From: JAZKID01 sp965247525 | GTDB taxonomy: Bacteria > Pseudomonadota > Alphaproteobacteria > Rhizobiales > UBA4765 | Reading direction: 5' to 3' | Assembly (NCBI GenBank): GCA_965247525.1 | Contig: OZ252015.1 | Location: 1,240,001 to 1,304,000 of the forward strand | Length of the DNA: 64,000 bases | Made by a program: the position numbers and the translations under genes | Notes under the pieces: model-generated | Databases searched by the model: none | What the model saw: only the letters and a program-made list of their open reading frames with translations | What the model was told of the DNA's origin: nothing | Shown: piece by piece, positions 41,080 to 49,917 of the stretch | Layout: the number at the start of each line of letters is the position of its first letter | Numbering within the stretch: position 1 is the stretch's first letter

Positions 41080-42675
41080 TTAAACGTCCATGGGCGGCGC
41101 TGGTTCGCCTTTGCGAATTTTGCGTTTGGCGAAGAAGTCGGCAATCGCCGCGCGGTCAATGCCACCAAGGCAAAACACGGCAACGACATAGACCACAAAG
41201 CCGCCGCCGCAGAGCAAAAGAAGCGCAAGGCCTTTGATGGCAAGGCTGTTGGCCGCGTAGGTGTAAGGCTGCGCATAAACATCACCCCACCACAACACTG
41301 CGCCCATCAACAGGCTTGCCACCAAAATTGCGGCAAGACGGCGGACCAGAAGCGTGTCGGGTTTGAAATCGCCTTTGCGCCAGAGCAGCAGCAAAAGCAG
41401 CAAAGCATCGACCCAGCCAGCAATAACAGTGGCTGCCGCGATGCCCGCAGGGCCATATGGGCGAAACAGCGCCAGCGAGCAAATGACATTGACGGTCGAT
41501 GAGGTGATCGCAACCAGCATTGGCCGTTTGGTGTCTTCACGCGCAAAAAAGGCAGGCGACAAGACTTTTGTCAGAACAAATGCAGGAAGACCAAACGCAA
41601 ATGCCGCCAGAATACCGCTGACGACAGATGTGTCGGACGCCGTAAACGCGCCGCGCTCAAACAGGCCTGCGATAATGCTGTGCGGCACAGCCATCAATGC
41701 AACAGCTGCAGGAAGCGTCAGCAGCATGGAAAATTCAAGCGCGCGGTTTTGCGTGGTGAGCATGTGCGCGTCGCCAAGTTTGAGTTGGCGTGACAGTTCC
41801 GGCAGCAGCACAACGCCGATGGCAACCCCAACCATGCCAAGCGGGAATTGGTAAATCCTGTCAGCATAATACAGCCACGACACAGCCGCAGGCAAAGTGG
41901 ACGCGATCATTGTGCCGATGACGAGATTGATCTGCGTAATGCCGCCGGCAATTACGCCCGGAATGCCAAGCGCAAACATGCGTTTTACGCCCGGCGTGAA
42001 ACGCGGACGGCGAATGCCAAGACCAAGGCCATGAACTTTCAGGATGATGGCAAGCAAGGCAATTTGCGCAAAGCCCGCGACAAACACGGCCCAAGACAAA
42101 AACAGGCCAGCCGTCGGCGTTCCGGCATAGCCAAGCGCACCAGCAGCGATTAATGAGGTGCTCAAAATCAGGTTGAGCAGTAAAGGCGCCCATGCCGCAA
42201 AACCAAAGCGGCGGTTGCTGTTGAGCACGCCTGCCAAAATTGCCAGCACCGACATACACAAAAGATAGGGAAAGCAGATGCGCGTATAGGTGACGGTGAG
42301 ATCATATTTGCCGGGGTCGCTTGAAAAGCCTGGCGCCAGCACATCCACCAGAAGCGGCATGGCCAGCATCATCACGGCGGAAAATGCAGCGAGTGCCCAG
42401 AACATGACGGCCATGACCTCTTCGGCAAACAGCTTGGCGCTGGCATCACTTTCGCCGTCGACCTTTTTTGCGTAAAGCGGCACGAAGGCGGAGTTAAACG
42501 CGCCCTCGGCAAAAAGCCTGCGAAACAGGTTGGGGAGGCGGAACGCGACCACGAAGGCATCGGCAACAGGCCCCGCGCCGAGCGTGGACGCGACAAGCAC
42601 ATCTCGCACAAAACCCAGCACGCGGCTGGCGGCGGTTGCAATGCCGACATTCAAAACGTTTTTAACGAGGCTCAT
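41080..42675 (-). CDS. murJ: Lipid II flippase MurJ
   Basis: Flips lipid-linked peptidoglycan precursor across the inner membrane. The 531-residue protein has about 13-14 hydrophobic segments and the MurJ/MviN sequences TAASRVLGFVRDVLVASTLGAGPVADAFVVAFRLPNLFRRLFAEGAFNSAFVPLY (described by its ends, residues about 14-67), PLSVVLLPE-like GVAIGVVLLPELS and the arginine-rich LFRRLFAEGAFNSAF loop. It lies four bases from mutS. Confidence 0.95.
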   Translation of the reverse strand: MSLVKNVLNVGIATAASRVLGFVRDVLVASTLGAGPVADAFVVAFRLPNLFRRLFAEGAFNSAFVPLYAKKVDGESDASAKLFAEEVMAVMFWALAAFSAVMMLAMPLLVDVLAPGFSSDPGKYDLTVTYTRICFPYLLCMSVLAILAGVLNSNRRFGFAAWAPLLLNLILSTSLIAAGALGYAGTPTAGLFLSWAVFVAGFAQIALLAIILKVHGLGLGIRRPRFTPGVKRMFALGIPGVIAGGITQINLVIGTMIASTLPAAVSWLYYADRIYQFPLGMVGVAIGVVLLPELSRQLKLGDAHMLTTQNRALEFSMLLTLPAAVALMAVPHSIIAGLFERGAFTASDTSVVSGILAAFAFGLPAFVLTKVLSPAFFAREDTKRPMLVAITSSTVNVICSLALFRPYGPAGIAAATVIAGWVDALLLLLLLWRKGDFKPDTLLVRRLAAILVASLLMGAVLWWGDVYAQPYTYAANSLAIKGLALLLLCGGGFVVYVVAVFCLGGIDRAAIADFFAKRKIRKGEPAPPMDV

Positions 42676-42679
42676 GGGT

Positions 42680-45397
42680 TCAACTTTCGCGGCGCGCTGT
42701 TTGGCCAGATGCAGGTTTCGTATGATTCAATTGCTTGATTTTATAGAGCGCGTCCAGCGCTTCGCGCGGACTTAACGTATCTGGATCGACACCGGTCAAA
42801 AATTCGGCAAGCAAGTCAGGTGCGTCATGTTGTTTTTGCGGTTCATAAGCCGCAAGCGTGTCGGCAAAACCGGTGACGCTGGGCTGGCTTTGCTCCAACT
42901 GTTCCAAGACATCACGCGCGCGGGACAGAACACTTGCAGGCAGGCCTGCAAGTTTTGCCACCTGCAATCCATAAGAGCCGTCGGCAACGCCAGTGCCGAT
43001 GGTATGCAAAAACACAAGCTCACTTTGCCATTCCTTGACCTGCATGCTCATATTGGCAAGGCGCGGCAAGCGCGCCTCCAAGGCTGTGAGTTCATGAAAA
43101 TGGGTCGCGAACAAAGCGCGGCACTGGCTGACATCATGCAGATGTTCGACACACGCCCATGCGATGGACAGGCCGTCAAACGTTGCCGTGCCACGGCCAA
43201 TCTCGTCAAGGATCACCAAAGATCGCGCGGTTGCCTGATTAAGGATGGCCGCAGTTTCAACCATTTCAACCATAAAGGTGGAGCGTCCGCGTGCGAGATC
43301 GTCGGCAGCGCCGACACGGCTGTAAAGCCGGTCGATGACGCCAATATGCGCGGCCCTGGCAGGCACGAAACTTCCCATCTGCGCCATCACCGCGATCAAC
43401 GCGTTCTGGCGCAGGAATGTTGATTTACCCGCCATATTCGGGCCGGTGAGAAGCCAGATCGCACCTGTGGAGAGGTCGCAATCATTGGCAATAAAGGGCG
43501 GCGCGCCGGATCTGCGCAATGCCTCTTCGACAACAACGTGCCGCCCGCCTTCGATGTGAAACGACAGGCTGTCATCAATGACAGGCCGGGTAAAATTATG
43601 GGTCTGCGCAAGTGTCGCAAGGCTTGATGCAACATCGAGAGCGGCAATCGCATCGCTCGTTGCCATCACATCCTGATAAGCGGCCAATATCTCATTGCGG
43701 AGCTCTGAAAAAATATCATCTTCAATTTTTTGCGCAGCATCGGCCGCACCGAAAATCCGCGCTTCGATATCGGAAAGTTCTTTTGTCGAAAAGCGTGACT
43801 GGCTGGCCAATGTCTGGCGATGGATGAATGTGTCCTGAAGCGGCGCACTGCGCATCATGTCGGCATGCTGTGCGCCGGTCTCGATAAAATAGCCCAGCAT
43901 GTTGTTATGCCGGATTTTCAGATTTTTAATGCCGGTCAGTGCGATGTAATTGTGCTGCAGGCCGAGAATAAGGTGCTGCGCCTGATCGCGAAACTGTCTT
44001 TGCGCGTCCAGTGCAGCGCTGTAGGTTTTACGGACAAAGCCGCCGTCGCGCTGAAGGTGCGGCAATTCATCTTCCAGCGCGTCTTGTAAATTTTGCAGTA
44101 GCGATGGTGGCCAGAGCGTCAGCGCGTCGCAAAAACCTTTCAAAGAGGGCAGTTGCAATGAAGGCGTTGCTTTCAAAACAGACTGAAGCGCAACCGCTCC
44201 GCTTAATGCGGCGCGTATCTGCCCCAGATCGCGGGGGCCAGCGCGCTGAAGTGAAAGCCGCGACAATGCTCGCGCCATATCGGGGATGGTGCGCAGATGC
44301 GTGCGCAATTGAGTACATGCCGCATCGGCTTTGAGCAGCGCTTCAACAGCATCAAGCCGTTCGTTGATGAGAGTGCTGCTGGTCAGCGGTGCGCCAAGCT
44401 GCTGTGCCAGAAGCCTGCCGCCGATCGCGGTCAGTGTCATGTCGATAGTGCCGAGCAATGAGCCCTTTTTTTCACCGCTTTGTGTTTTTGTCAGCTCAAG
44501 CGATGCGCGTGCGGCAGGGTCAATTTCAACAAAACCGCCGCGGACCTCGCGTGCCAGCGCTTTGAGGCGGGGCGCTGCCTCGCGCTGTGTTCGTTCAATG
44601 TAATTTAACACGAGGCCCGCAGCGCCAAGCTCAGCGCGGGTGAATTTTCCAAAACTGTCCAGCGTGCCTATTTTGAAAAACGCGGTCAGCTTTCGCTCCG
44701 CGCCTGCGCTGTCGGCAAGAACATCGGCAAGCGGCGTCAACGGAGCAATGGTCTGCAAAAGCGCCCGCAGCTGTGGCTGATCGTAGAGATCGTCGCTCAC
44801 CAGAATTTCGCGCGGGGCGATACGGGCAAGGTCGGCCTCAAATGTGTCAGGTGATGTTGCGCCGGTGACAAATTCGCCCGTTGAAAGATCAAGGCGGGCC
44901 AGCGCAAATGCGGCGCTGTCGCCTTTGCCGGTGCGCACCAGCGCACAAAGAAAACAGGACGACGCGCTATCGAGAAGTTTTTCTTCTGTGACAGTGCCCG
45001 GTGTGATCAGCCGCACGACATCGCGCCGCACGATCGATTTCGAGCCGCGCTTTTTTGCCTCTGCCGGATTTTCCATCTGTTCGGCGACAGCAACGCGGTG
45101 GCCATGCGCGATCAGTTTTTGCAAATACTCATCGGCCGCGTGAACGGGGACGCCCGCCATCGGAATGTCCTCGCCCTTGTGCTTGCCGCGTTTGGTCAAT
45201 GCAATGCCAAGGGTCGTTGACGCCTTTTGCGCATCTTCGAAAAACATCTCATAAAAATCGCCCATGCGGTAAAACAACAGGCAGTCCTGATGGGCGTTTT
45301 TCAGTTCCAGATATTGCGCCATAGCGGGCGTGGTGCTGGTGTCGTTCACCTCATCTGTAAAGAGAGGAGCCTGAAACTGGGTTTGCGCGCTGGACAT
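42680..45397 (-). CDS. mutS: DNA mismatch repair protein MutS
   Basis: Recognises mismatches and small loops. The 905-residue protein has the mismatch-contacting FYE in YRMGDFYEMFFEDAQ near residue 45, a MutS lever/clamp region, and the ATPase with Walker A LTGPNMAGKSTFLRQNALIA, Walker B SLVILDEIGRGTATFDGLSIAWA and ATHFHELTALE. Length and order fit MutS1. The matching mutL is not in this window. Confidence 0.97.
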   Translation of the reverse strand: MSSAQTQFQAPLFTDEVNDTSTTPAMAQYLELKNAHQDCLLFYRMGDFYEMFFEDAQKASTTLGIALTKRGKHKGEDIPMAGVPVHAADEYLQKLIAHGHRVAVAEQMENPAEAKKRGSKSIVRRDVVRLITPGTVTEEKLLDSASSCFLCALVRTGKGDSAAFALARLDLSTGEFVTGATSPDTFEADLARIAPREILVSDDLYDQPQLRALLQTIAPLTPLADVLADSAGAERKLTAFFKIGTLDSFGKFTRAELGAAGLVLNYIERTQREAAPRLKALAREVRGGFVEIDPAARASLELTKTQSGEKKGSLLGTIDMTLTAIGGRLLAQQLGAPLTSSTLINERLDAVEALLKADAACTQLRTHLRTIPDMARALSRLSLQRAGPRDLGQIRAALSGAVALQSVLKATPSLQLPSLKGFCDALTLWPPSLLQNLQDALEDELPHLQRDGGFVRKTYSAALDAQRQFRDQAQHLILGLQHNYIALTGIKNLKIRHNNMLGYFIETGAQHADMMRSAPLQDTFIHRQTLASQSRFSTKELSDIEARIFGAADAAQKIEDDIFSELRNEILAAYQDVMATSDAIAALDVASSLATLAQTHNFTRPVIDDSLSFHIEGGRHVVVEEALRRSGAPPFIANDCDLSTGAIWLLTGPNMAGKSTFLRQNALIAVMAQMGSFVPARAAHIGVIDRLYSRVGAADDLARGRSTFMVEMVETAAILNQATARSLVILDEIGRGTATFDGLSIAWACVEHLHDVSQCRALFATHFHELTALEARLPRLANMSMQVKEWQSELVFLHTIGTGVADGSYGLQVAKLAGLPASVLSRARDVLEQLEQSQPSVTGFADTLAAYEPQKQHDAPDLLAEFLTGVDPDTLSPREALDALYKIKQLNHTKPASGQTARRES

Positions 45398-45588
45398 GTG
45401 CCTGTGATAGCAAGAAAGCCGCGCCCATGAACAGCGTTTTAGACTACGCCATGTTTATCGCTTGGCAGGCCGGCGCACTTTTTGTCTTGCGCCTTGTTCA
45501 GATTGATTGTGGTCGCTATGGTCAGGCCAAGACAGCGTGATTTTCACGTAACAAATTGAAATCATTAAGCAAAAAGAAAACATCATCA

Positions 45589-47868
45589 ATGAGCACCGAA
45601 ATCAAGCGCAACAAACGCCCCGTCATTACCGATCAGGAGGCGCTGGATTTCCATTCGCGCGGCCGGCCGGGCAAGCTTGAAATTACACCGACCAAGCCGA
45701 TGGCGACGCAGCGCGATCTGTCCTTGGCCTATTCGCCAGGGGTCGCCGTACCCGTAAACGCCATCGCGGCCAATCCGGACTGTGCTTATGATTACACGAC
45801 GCGCGGCAATATGGTCGCGGTCATCTCCAATGGCACTGCCATTCTCGGCCTTGGAAATTTGGGGGCGCTCGCCTCCAAACCGGTAATGGAAGGCAAGTCC
45901 GTTTTGTTCAAACGATTTGCCGATGTCGACAGCATCGATCTTGAGGTCGATACCGAAGACGCCGACGAATTCATCAACTGCGTGCGCTATCTGGGGCCGT
46001 CATTTGGCGGCATTAATTTGGAGGATATCAAAGCACCGGAATGTTTTATCATTGAAAGCCGGTTGCGCGAGCTGATGGACATTCCCGTCTTCCACGACGA
46101 CCAGCACGGCACGGCGATTATCGCCGCTGCGGGATTGATGAACGCCGGCCTTCTGACGCACCGCGCGCTCAAAGACATTACCATTGTCTGCAATGGCGCG
46201 GGTGCTGCCGGCATCGCCTGTATCGAACTTATGAAAGCGATGGGCGTGCGCCATGAAAATGTATTGCTCTGCGACACCAAAGGCGTGATCTATGAAGGCC
46301 GCGTTGAGGGCATGAACCAGTGGAAATCGGCGCATGCCGTGCCCACCAAAAAGCGCACGCTCGCCGAGGCGATGAACGGCGCCGATGTGTTTTTAGGATT
46401 GTCTGTCAAAGGCGCGATTGACGAGCAAATGGTCGCGTCAATGGCAAAAAATCCGATCATTTTTGCCATGGCCAATCCCGACCCTGAAATTACACCGGAA
46501 GAAGTGGCAAAGGTGCGCGATGACGCAATTGTCGCAACGGGGCGCTCTGACTATCCCAATCAGGTCAACAATGTTCTCGGCTTCCCCTATATTTTCCGCG
46601 GGGCGCTGGATGTGCGGGCACGCCAGATCAATGATGCAATGAAAATTGCTGCGGCAGAAGCGCTCGCAGCTTTGGCGCGCGAAGATGTGCCGGACGAAGT
46701 GGCGGCGGCCTATGACGGGTTTCGCCCGCGTTTTGGCCCGCAATATATCATTCCGGTGCCGTTTGACCCGCGCCTGATTTCAGCCATTCCGCCCGCTGTT
46801 GCAAAAGCTGCGGCAGACACGGGTGTCGCGCGAAAACCAATTCCGGACATGGCAAAATATATCACGGAACTGACGTCGCGCCGTGACCCGATCGCTTCCA
46901 CCTTTCAGCGCATTTTTCAGGAGGTGCGCCGCAAGCCCAAAACCGTTGTCTTTGCCGAAGGCGAAGAACAGCAGATTATCCGCGCCGCGCATTCTTATGT
47001 TGCGGCAGGCCTCGGCAAAGCCATTCTTGTTGGGCGTGAAAACCGTATTCAGGAAAGTGCCGCTCTTCTCAATGTCGATCTTGACGGCATTGAGATCATC
47101 AATGCGCGTCTGTCTAAAAAGAACGCAATTTACAGCCAGTTTCTGTATGCGCGCCTGCAGAGAAAAGGGTTTTTGCAGCGTGATGCCCAGCGCCTCGTCA
47201 ACAACGACCGCAATGTGTTTGCAGCCTCCATGCTGGCGGCGGGAGACGCCGACGCGATGGTGACAGGCGTCACCCGCAAAACATCGATCGTGCTTGAGGA
47301 AGTGCTGCGCGTGATTGACCCGAAACCCGGTCACCGCGTCATCGGCGGCACGCTGGTTCTGGCGCGCGGTCGCACCGTGCTTGTTGCCGATACGTTGCAG
47401 GCTGAATCGCCGGGCGCGGAGCAGCTTGCGGATATTGCGACCGAAGCTGCTGAGACAGCGCGGCGTTTGGGGTTGGAACCCCGCGTTGCCTTTGTTGCGT
47501 TTTCGTCATTCGGCCACCCGCCGACAGAGCGTGCCAGCGCGATCCAGCAGGCCATCGCCTTGCTCAGCAAAAGACGCGTTCAGTTTGAATATGACGGCGA
47601 AATGGCGGCCGATGTCGCCTTAAATGCGGAGCTCATGCAGCAAAACTACCCGTTTACGCGTTTATCAGGTCCGGCCAATGTTCTCGTTATGCCAAATGTT
47701 CATGCCGCCTCAATCGGTATTAAAATGACGCAAGTCTTAGGCAATGCGACAGTGATCGGCCCTATTCTGATCGGCCTGTCGAAGCCGATCCAGATGGTGC
47801 GCATGAACGCCAAGGACACCGATATCGTCAACGCCGCCGCTCTTGCCGCTTACAATGTTGGTGGGTGA
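45589..47868 (+). CDS. maeB: NADP-dependent malic enzyme MaeB with C-terminal phosphotransacetylase domain
   Basis: Oxidative decarboxylation of malate to pyruvate. The 759-residue protein has an N-terminal malic domain (RDLSLAYSPGVAVPV, IPVFHDDQHGTAIIAAAGLMNA), a Rossmann domain (IVCNGAGAAGIACIELM) ending about residue 430, and a C-terminal domain resembling phosphate acetyltransferase (VVFAEGEEQQIIRAA, GDADAMVTGVTRKTS, RVIGGTLVLARGRTVLVADT, VLVMPNVHAASIGIKM). The fused form is usual in Proteobacteria; the second domain is thought to be regulatory. ATG 45589 is chosen over an upstream TTG. A hairpin-rich spacer follows. Confidence 0.96.
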   Translation: MSTEIKRNKRPVITDQEALDFHSRGRPGKLEITPTKPMATQRDLSLAYSPGVAVPVNAIAANPDCAYDYTTRGNMVAVISNGTAILGLGNLGALASKPVMEGKSVLFKRFADVDSIDLEVDTEDADEFINCVRYLGPSFGGINLEDIKAPECFIIESRLRELMDIPVFHDDQHGTAIIAAAGLMNAGLLTHRALKDITIVCNGAGAAGIACIELMKAMGVRHENVLLCDTKGVIYEGRVEGMNQWKSAHAVPTKKRTLAEAMNGADVFLGLSVKGAIDEQMVASMAKNPIIFAMANPDPEITPEEVAKVRDDAIVATGRSDYPNQVNNVLGFPYIFRGALDVRARQINDAMKIAAAEALAALAREDVPDEVAAAYDGFRPRFGPQYIIPVPFDPRLISAIPPAVAKAAADTGVARKPIPDMAKYITELTSRRDPIASTFQRIFQEVRRKPKTVVFAEGEEQQIIRAAHSYVAAGLGKAILVGRENRIQESAALLNVDLDGIEIINARLSKKNAIYSQFLYARLQRKGFLQRDAQRLVNNDRNVFAASMLAAGDADAMVTGVTRKTSIVLEEVLRVIDPKPGHRVIGGTLVLARGRTVLVADTLQAESPGAEQLADIATEAAETARRLGLEPRVAFVAFSSFGHPPTERASAIQQAIALLSKRRVQFEYDGEMAADVALNAELMQQNYPFTRLSGPANVLVMPNVHAASIGIKMTQVLGNATVIGPILIGLSKPIQMVRMNAKDTDIVNAAALAAYNVGG

Positions 47869-47874
47869 GCCGCG

Positions 47875-47942
47875 GTTCGCGCAGCGAACGAAAAGCGCCA
47901 GTGGCGCTTTTCGAGCAACGAACGCTTCGAGCAAAATTGCGA
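47875..47942. repeat. Palindromic element downstream of maeB
   Basis: Two hairpins in tandem: GTTCGC-GCA-GCGAAC (47875-47889) and arms GAAAAGCGCC / GGCGCTTTTC with a 3-base loop (47890-47912), then CGAGCAACGAACG-type text with the word CGAGCAA twice (to about 47935). It starts 7 bases past the maeB stop. The second hairpin could end transcription although its T-run lies inside the stem. The regular look suggests a dispersed repeat, but it is not compared with other copies here. Confidence 0.55.
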
Positions 47943-47993
47943 GGAGCCGGCATCGCTTTCGAGCGCCAGACGCATTGAGACTCACGGCGTAAA

Positions 47994-48638
47994 ATGACAA
48001 CCCTCACCCTCATCCTCGACACATCACTGCATGTTGCACAGGCCGCGCTTTACGACAGAGCCGGCGCTGTTGTGCAGCATGTGTCGCAAAAAGGAGAGCG
48101 CGGACAGACAGACGTGCTTCTTCCTGTGCTGCGCGAATTGATGCAAGGCCGTGCCTATGCGCAGCTCAGCGACATTATCGTAACGGTGGGGCCCGGTGTT
48201 TTTACGGGCATACGCGCCGGAATTGCCGCAGCACGCGCACTGCGCCTTGCGCTTGATATTCCGCTGCGCGGCGTCACCACTCTTGATGTGCTGCTTGCGC
48301 AAACGGGCGCCAGATATGCGATCATGGATGCACACAAAAATGAGGCCTATGTGCAAGCGCCAGAGCAAAGCCCTGTTTTAATACCCTGCGACGGGCTTGC
48401 TGCGTTTTTAAAGCAGGCAAACACAATCGCCGTTTATCCGGCAGCTTTCACGCAGTCAGATCTGTTGTCCTTTGATCTGTCGCAGACATTGCACACGATC
48501 AGTCAGCTTGAACCTGCGGCGATTTTTGCGGCGGCGCGCCGTTCGCCACAAGAGCCGATGCCCCTCTATGTGCGCGCGCCTGACGCATTGCCGCAAGTGG
48601 GAAAAACCTTGGCACGCAAGGTGAGCTGCCGCCCATGA
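47994..48638 (+). CDS. tsaB: tRNA threonylcarbamoyladenosine biosynthesis protein TsaB
   Basis: Partner of TsaD in t6A37 modification of tRNA. The 214-residue protein starts LTLILDTSLHVAQAAL, has TVGPGVFTGIRAGIAAARALRLAL near residues 63-86 (the ASKHA-type glycine-rich loop), and a variable C-terminal part, all typical of TsaB (YeaZ). rimI starts with a four-base overlap at its end. Confidence 0.93.
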   Translation: MTTLTLILDTSLHVAQAALYDRAGAVVQHVSQKGERGQTDVLLPVLRELMQGRAYAQLSDIIVTVGPGVFTGIRAGIAAARALRLALDIPLRGVTTLDVLLAQTGARYAIMDAHKNEAYVQAPEQSPVLIPCDGLAAFLKQANTIAVYPAAFTQSDLLSFDLSQTLHTISQLEPAAIFAAARRSPQEPMPLYVRAPDALPQVGKTLARKVSCRP

Positions 48639-49108
48639 TCTGGTTCTGGAACAGGGCAAAAATCAAGGACAGCCAGATTGCGGTGCTCAGTGCCAAAAGC
48701 GCGGACCTGCTTGCCCGTTTTCATGCCCAGAATTTTGCACGCGGTTGGAACAGCGAAGAATTTGAAGACCTGCTGACGCAAGGCAGCATTGTTTGCCTTG
48801 GCCTCAAAATCGAAAAAAAACTGGCTGGATTTTTGCTGCTGCGCTTTGCCGCCGATGAAGTTGAAGTGCTGACGGTCGCCATTGACCGCAGCTTTCGCGG
48901 TGCCGGACTGGGCGAGAAATTACTTCGCCATGGGTTCGATTTGGCAAAGCAAAAACAGGCGCGTCATGCCCATCTCGAAGTCGAGGCGGGCAATACGCCC
49001 GCATTGCGCCTCTATGACAAGCTCGGCTTTCAGGAGGCTGGACGCAGGCGCGGCTATTATGTCTCGAGCGGGGACGCCGATGCGCTGATTATGAGCCGCG
49101 TGCTCTGA
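48635..49108 (+). CDS. rimI: Ribosomal protein S18 alanine N-acetyltransferase RimI
   Basis: GNAT acetyltransferase of 157 residues. The acetyl-CoA motif is VLTVAIDRSFRGAGLGEKLLRHGF (about residues 76-99), followed by HLEVEAGNTPALRLYDKLGFQEAGRRRGYY, which is characteristic of RimI. It overlaps tsaB by four bases and its last base is the first of plsC, so tsaB-rimI-plsC are coupled. The preference for S18 as substrate is inferred from the family and the tsaB context. Confidence 0.9.
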   Translation: MIWFWNRAKIKDSQIAVLSAKSADLLARFHAQNFARGWNSEEFEDLLTQGSIVCLGLKIEKKLAGFLLLRFAADEVEVLTVAIDRSFRGAGLGEKLLRHGFDLAKQKQARHAHLEVEAGNTPALRLYDKLGFQEAGRRRGYYVSSGDADALIMSRVL

Positions 49109-49902
49109 TGGCCTCCTTTAAAATTCTCATCTTATTTATATGGGGCGTGGTGCTGACGCCCGCGCAATGGCTGTCGGTCAAATTCAACTGGCCGTTGCAG
49201 CGGCGGATTCCGGTCCTGTTTCATCGTGTGGGGCTTAAAATCCTTGGTGTTAAGGTCACGCAGTTTGGCACGCCGGACCCGCGCCGCCCTTTGCTGGTCT
49301 GCTCCAACCATATTTCATGGCTCGACATTTCGGTGCTGACATCGCTTTTTTCCGTTGTGTTCGTGTCGAAGGCCGAGGTGAATGCATGGCCAATTTTTGG
49401 CGGCCTGGCACGGTTGCAACGCACCGTCTTTATCGACCGCACGCGAAAGACCGCAACAAAAAGCGCGAGCACAGATATTGCGTCGCGTTTGTCGGGCGGC
49501 GATGCGGTGGTGCTGTTTCCCGAAGGGACAACCAGCGACGGCAATCGTGTTCTGCCATTTCGCTCGTCACTCTTGGGTGCAGCGCGCTCTGCGGTTGTTA
49601 GGGAAGGCAGTGTGACCATTCAGCCTGTCGCCATTCGCTATGTGGGACGACAAGGTCTGCCGATCGGGCGCGGTGGGCAGGTGCATACGGCTTGGTATGG
49701 CGATATGGAACTCGTGCCGCATCTGATTCATCTGGTGCGAATTGGCGCCATTGAGGTTGAGGTGCGTTTTGGCATGGCGCGGATCTATCCCGCCAACGCC
49801 GACCGAAAGCAGATTGCGGCTGAACTTGAGCAGGATGTGCGGGCATTGCGTCTGCAAAACGGCGAATTGCAGCCCGCACCAGTTTCCAAATCAGTACAAT
49901 AA
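49108..49902 (+). CDS. plsC: 1-acyl-sn-glycerol-3-phosphate acyltransferase
   Basis: Makes phosphatidic acid from lysophosphatidic acid. The 264-residue protein has an N-terminal membrane segment (ILILFIWGVVLTP), the catalytic NHISWLD (NHx4D) near residue 70, FVSKAEVNAWPIFGGLARL, and VLFPEGTTSDGNRVLPFRSSL. These are PlsC motifs I-III. It starts on the last base of rimI. A fur/irr gene often found here in relatives is absent. Confidence 0.92.
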   Translation: MASFKILILFIWGVVLTPAQWLSVKFNWPLQRRIPVLFHRVGLKILGVKVTQFGTPDPRRPLLVCSNHISWLDISVLTSLFSVVFVSKAEVNAWPIFGGLARLQRTVFIDRTRKTATKSASTDIASRLSGGDAVVLFPEGTTSDGNRVLPFRSSLLGAARSAVVREGSVTIQPVAIRYVGRQGLPIGRGGQVHTAWYGDMELVPHLIHLVRIGAIEVEVRFGMARIYPANADRKQIAAELEQDVRALRLQNGELQPAPVSKSVQ

Positions 49903-49917
49903 GGGTAAAAGTGGAGG

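Noticed and set aside
45427..45540. A 37-codon open frame (MNSVLDYAMFIAWQAGALFVLRL at its start is hydrophobic) between mutS and maeB
   Set aside because: Too short to separate from chance, no clear ribosome-binding site, and no supporting context.
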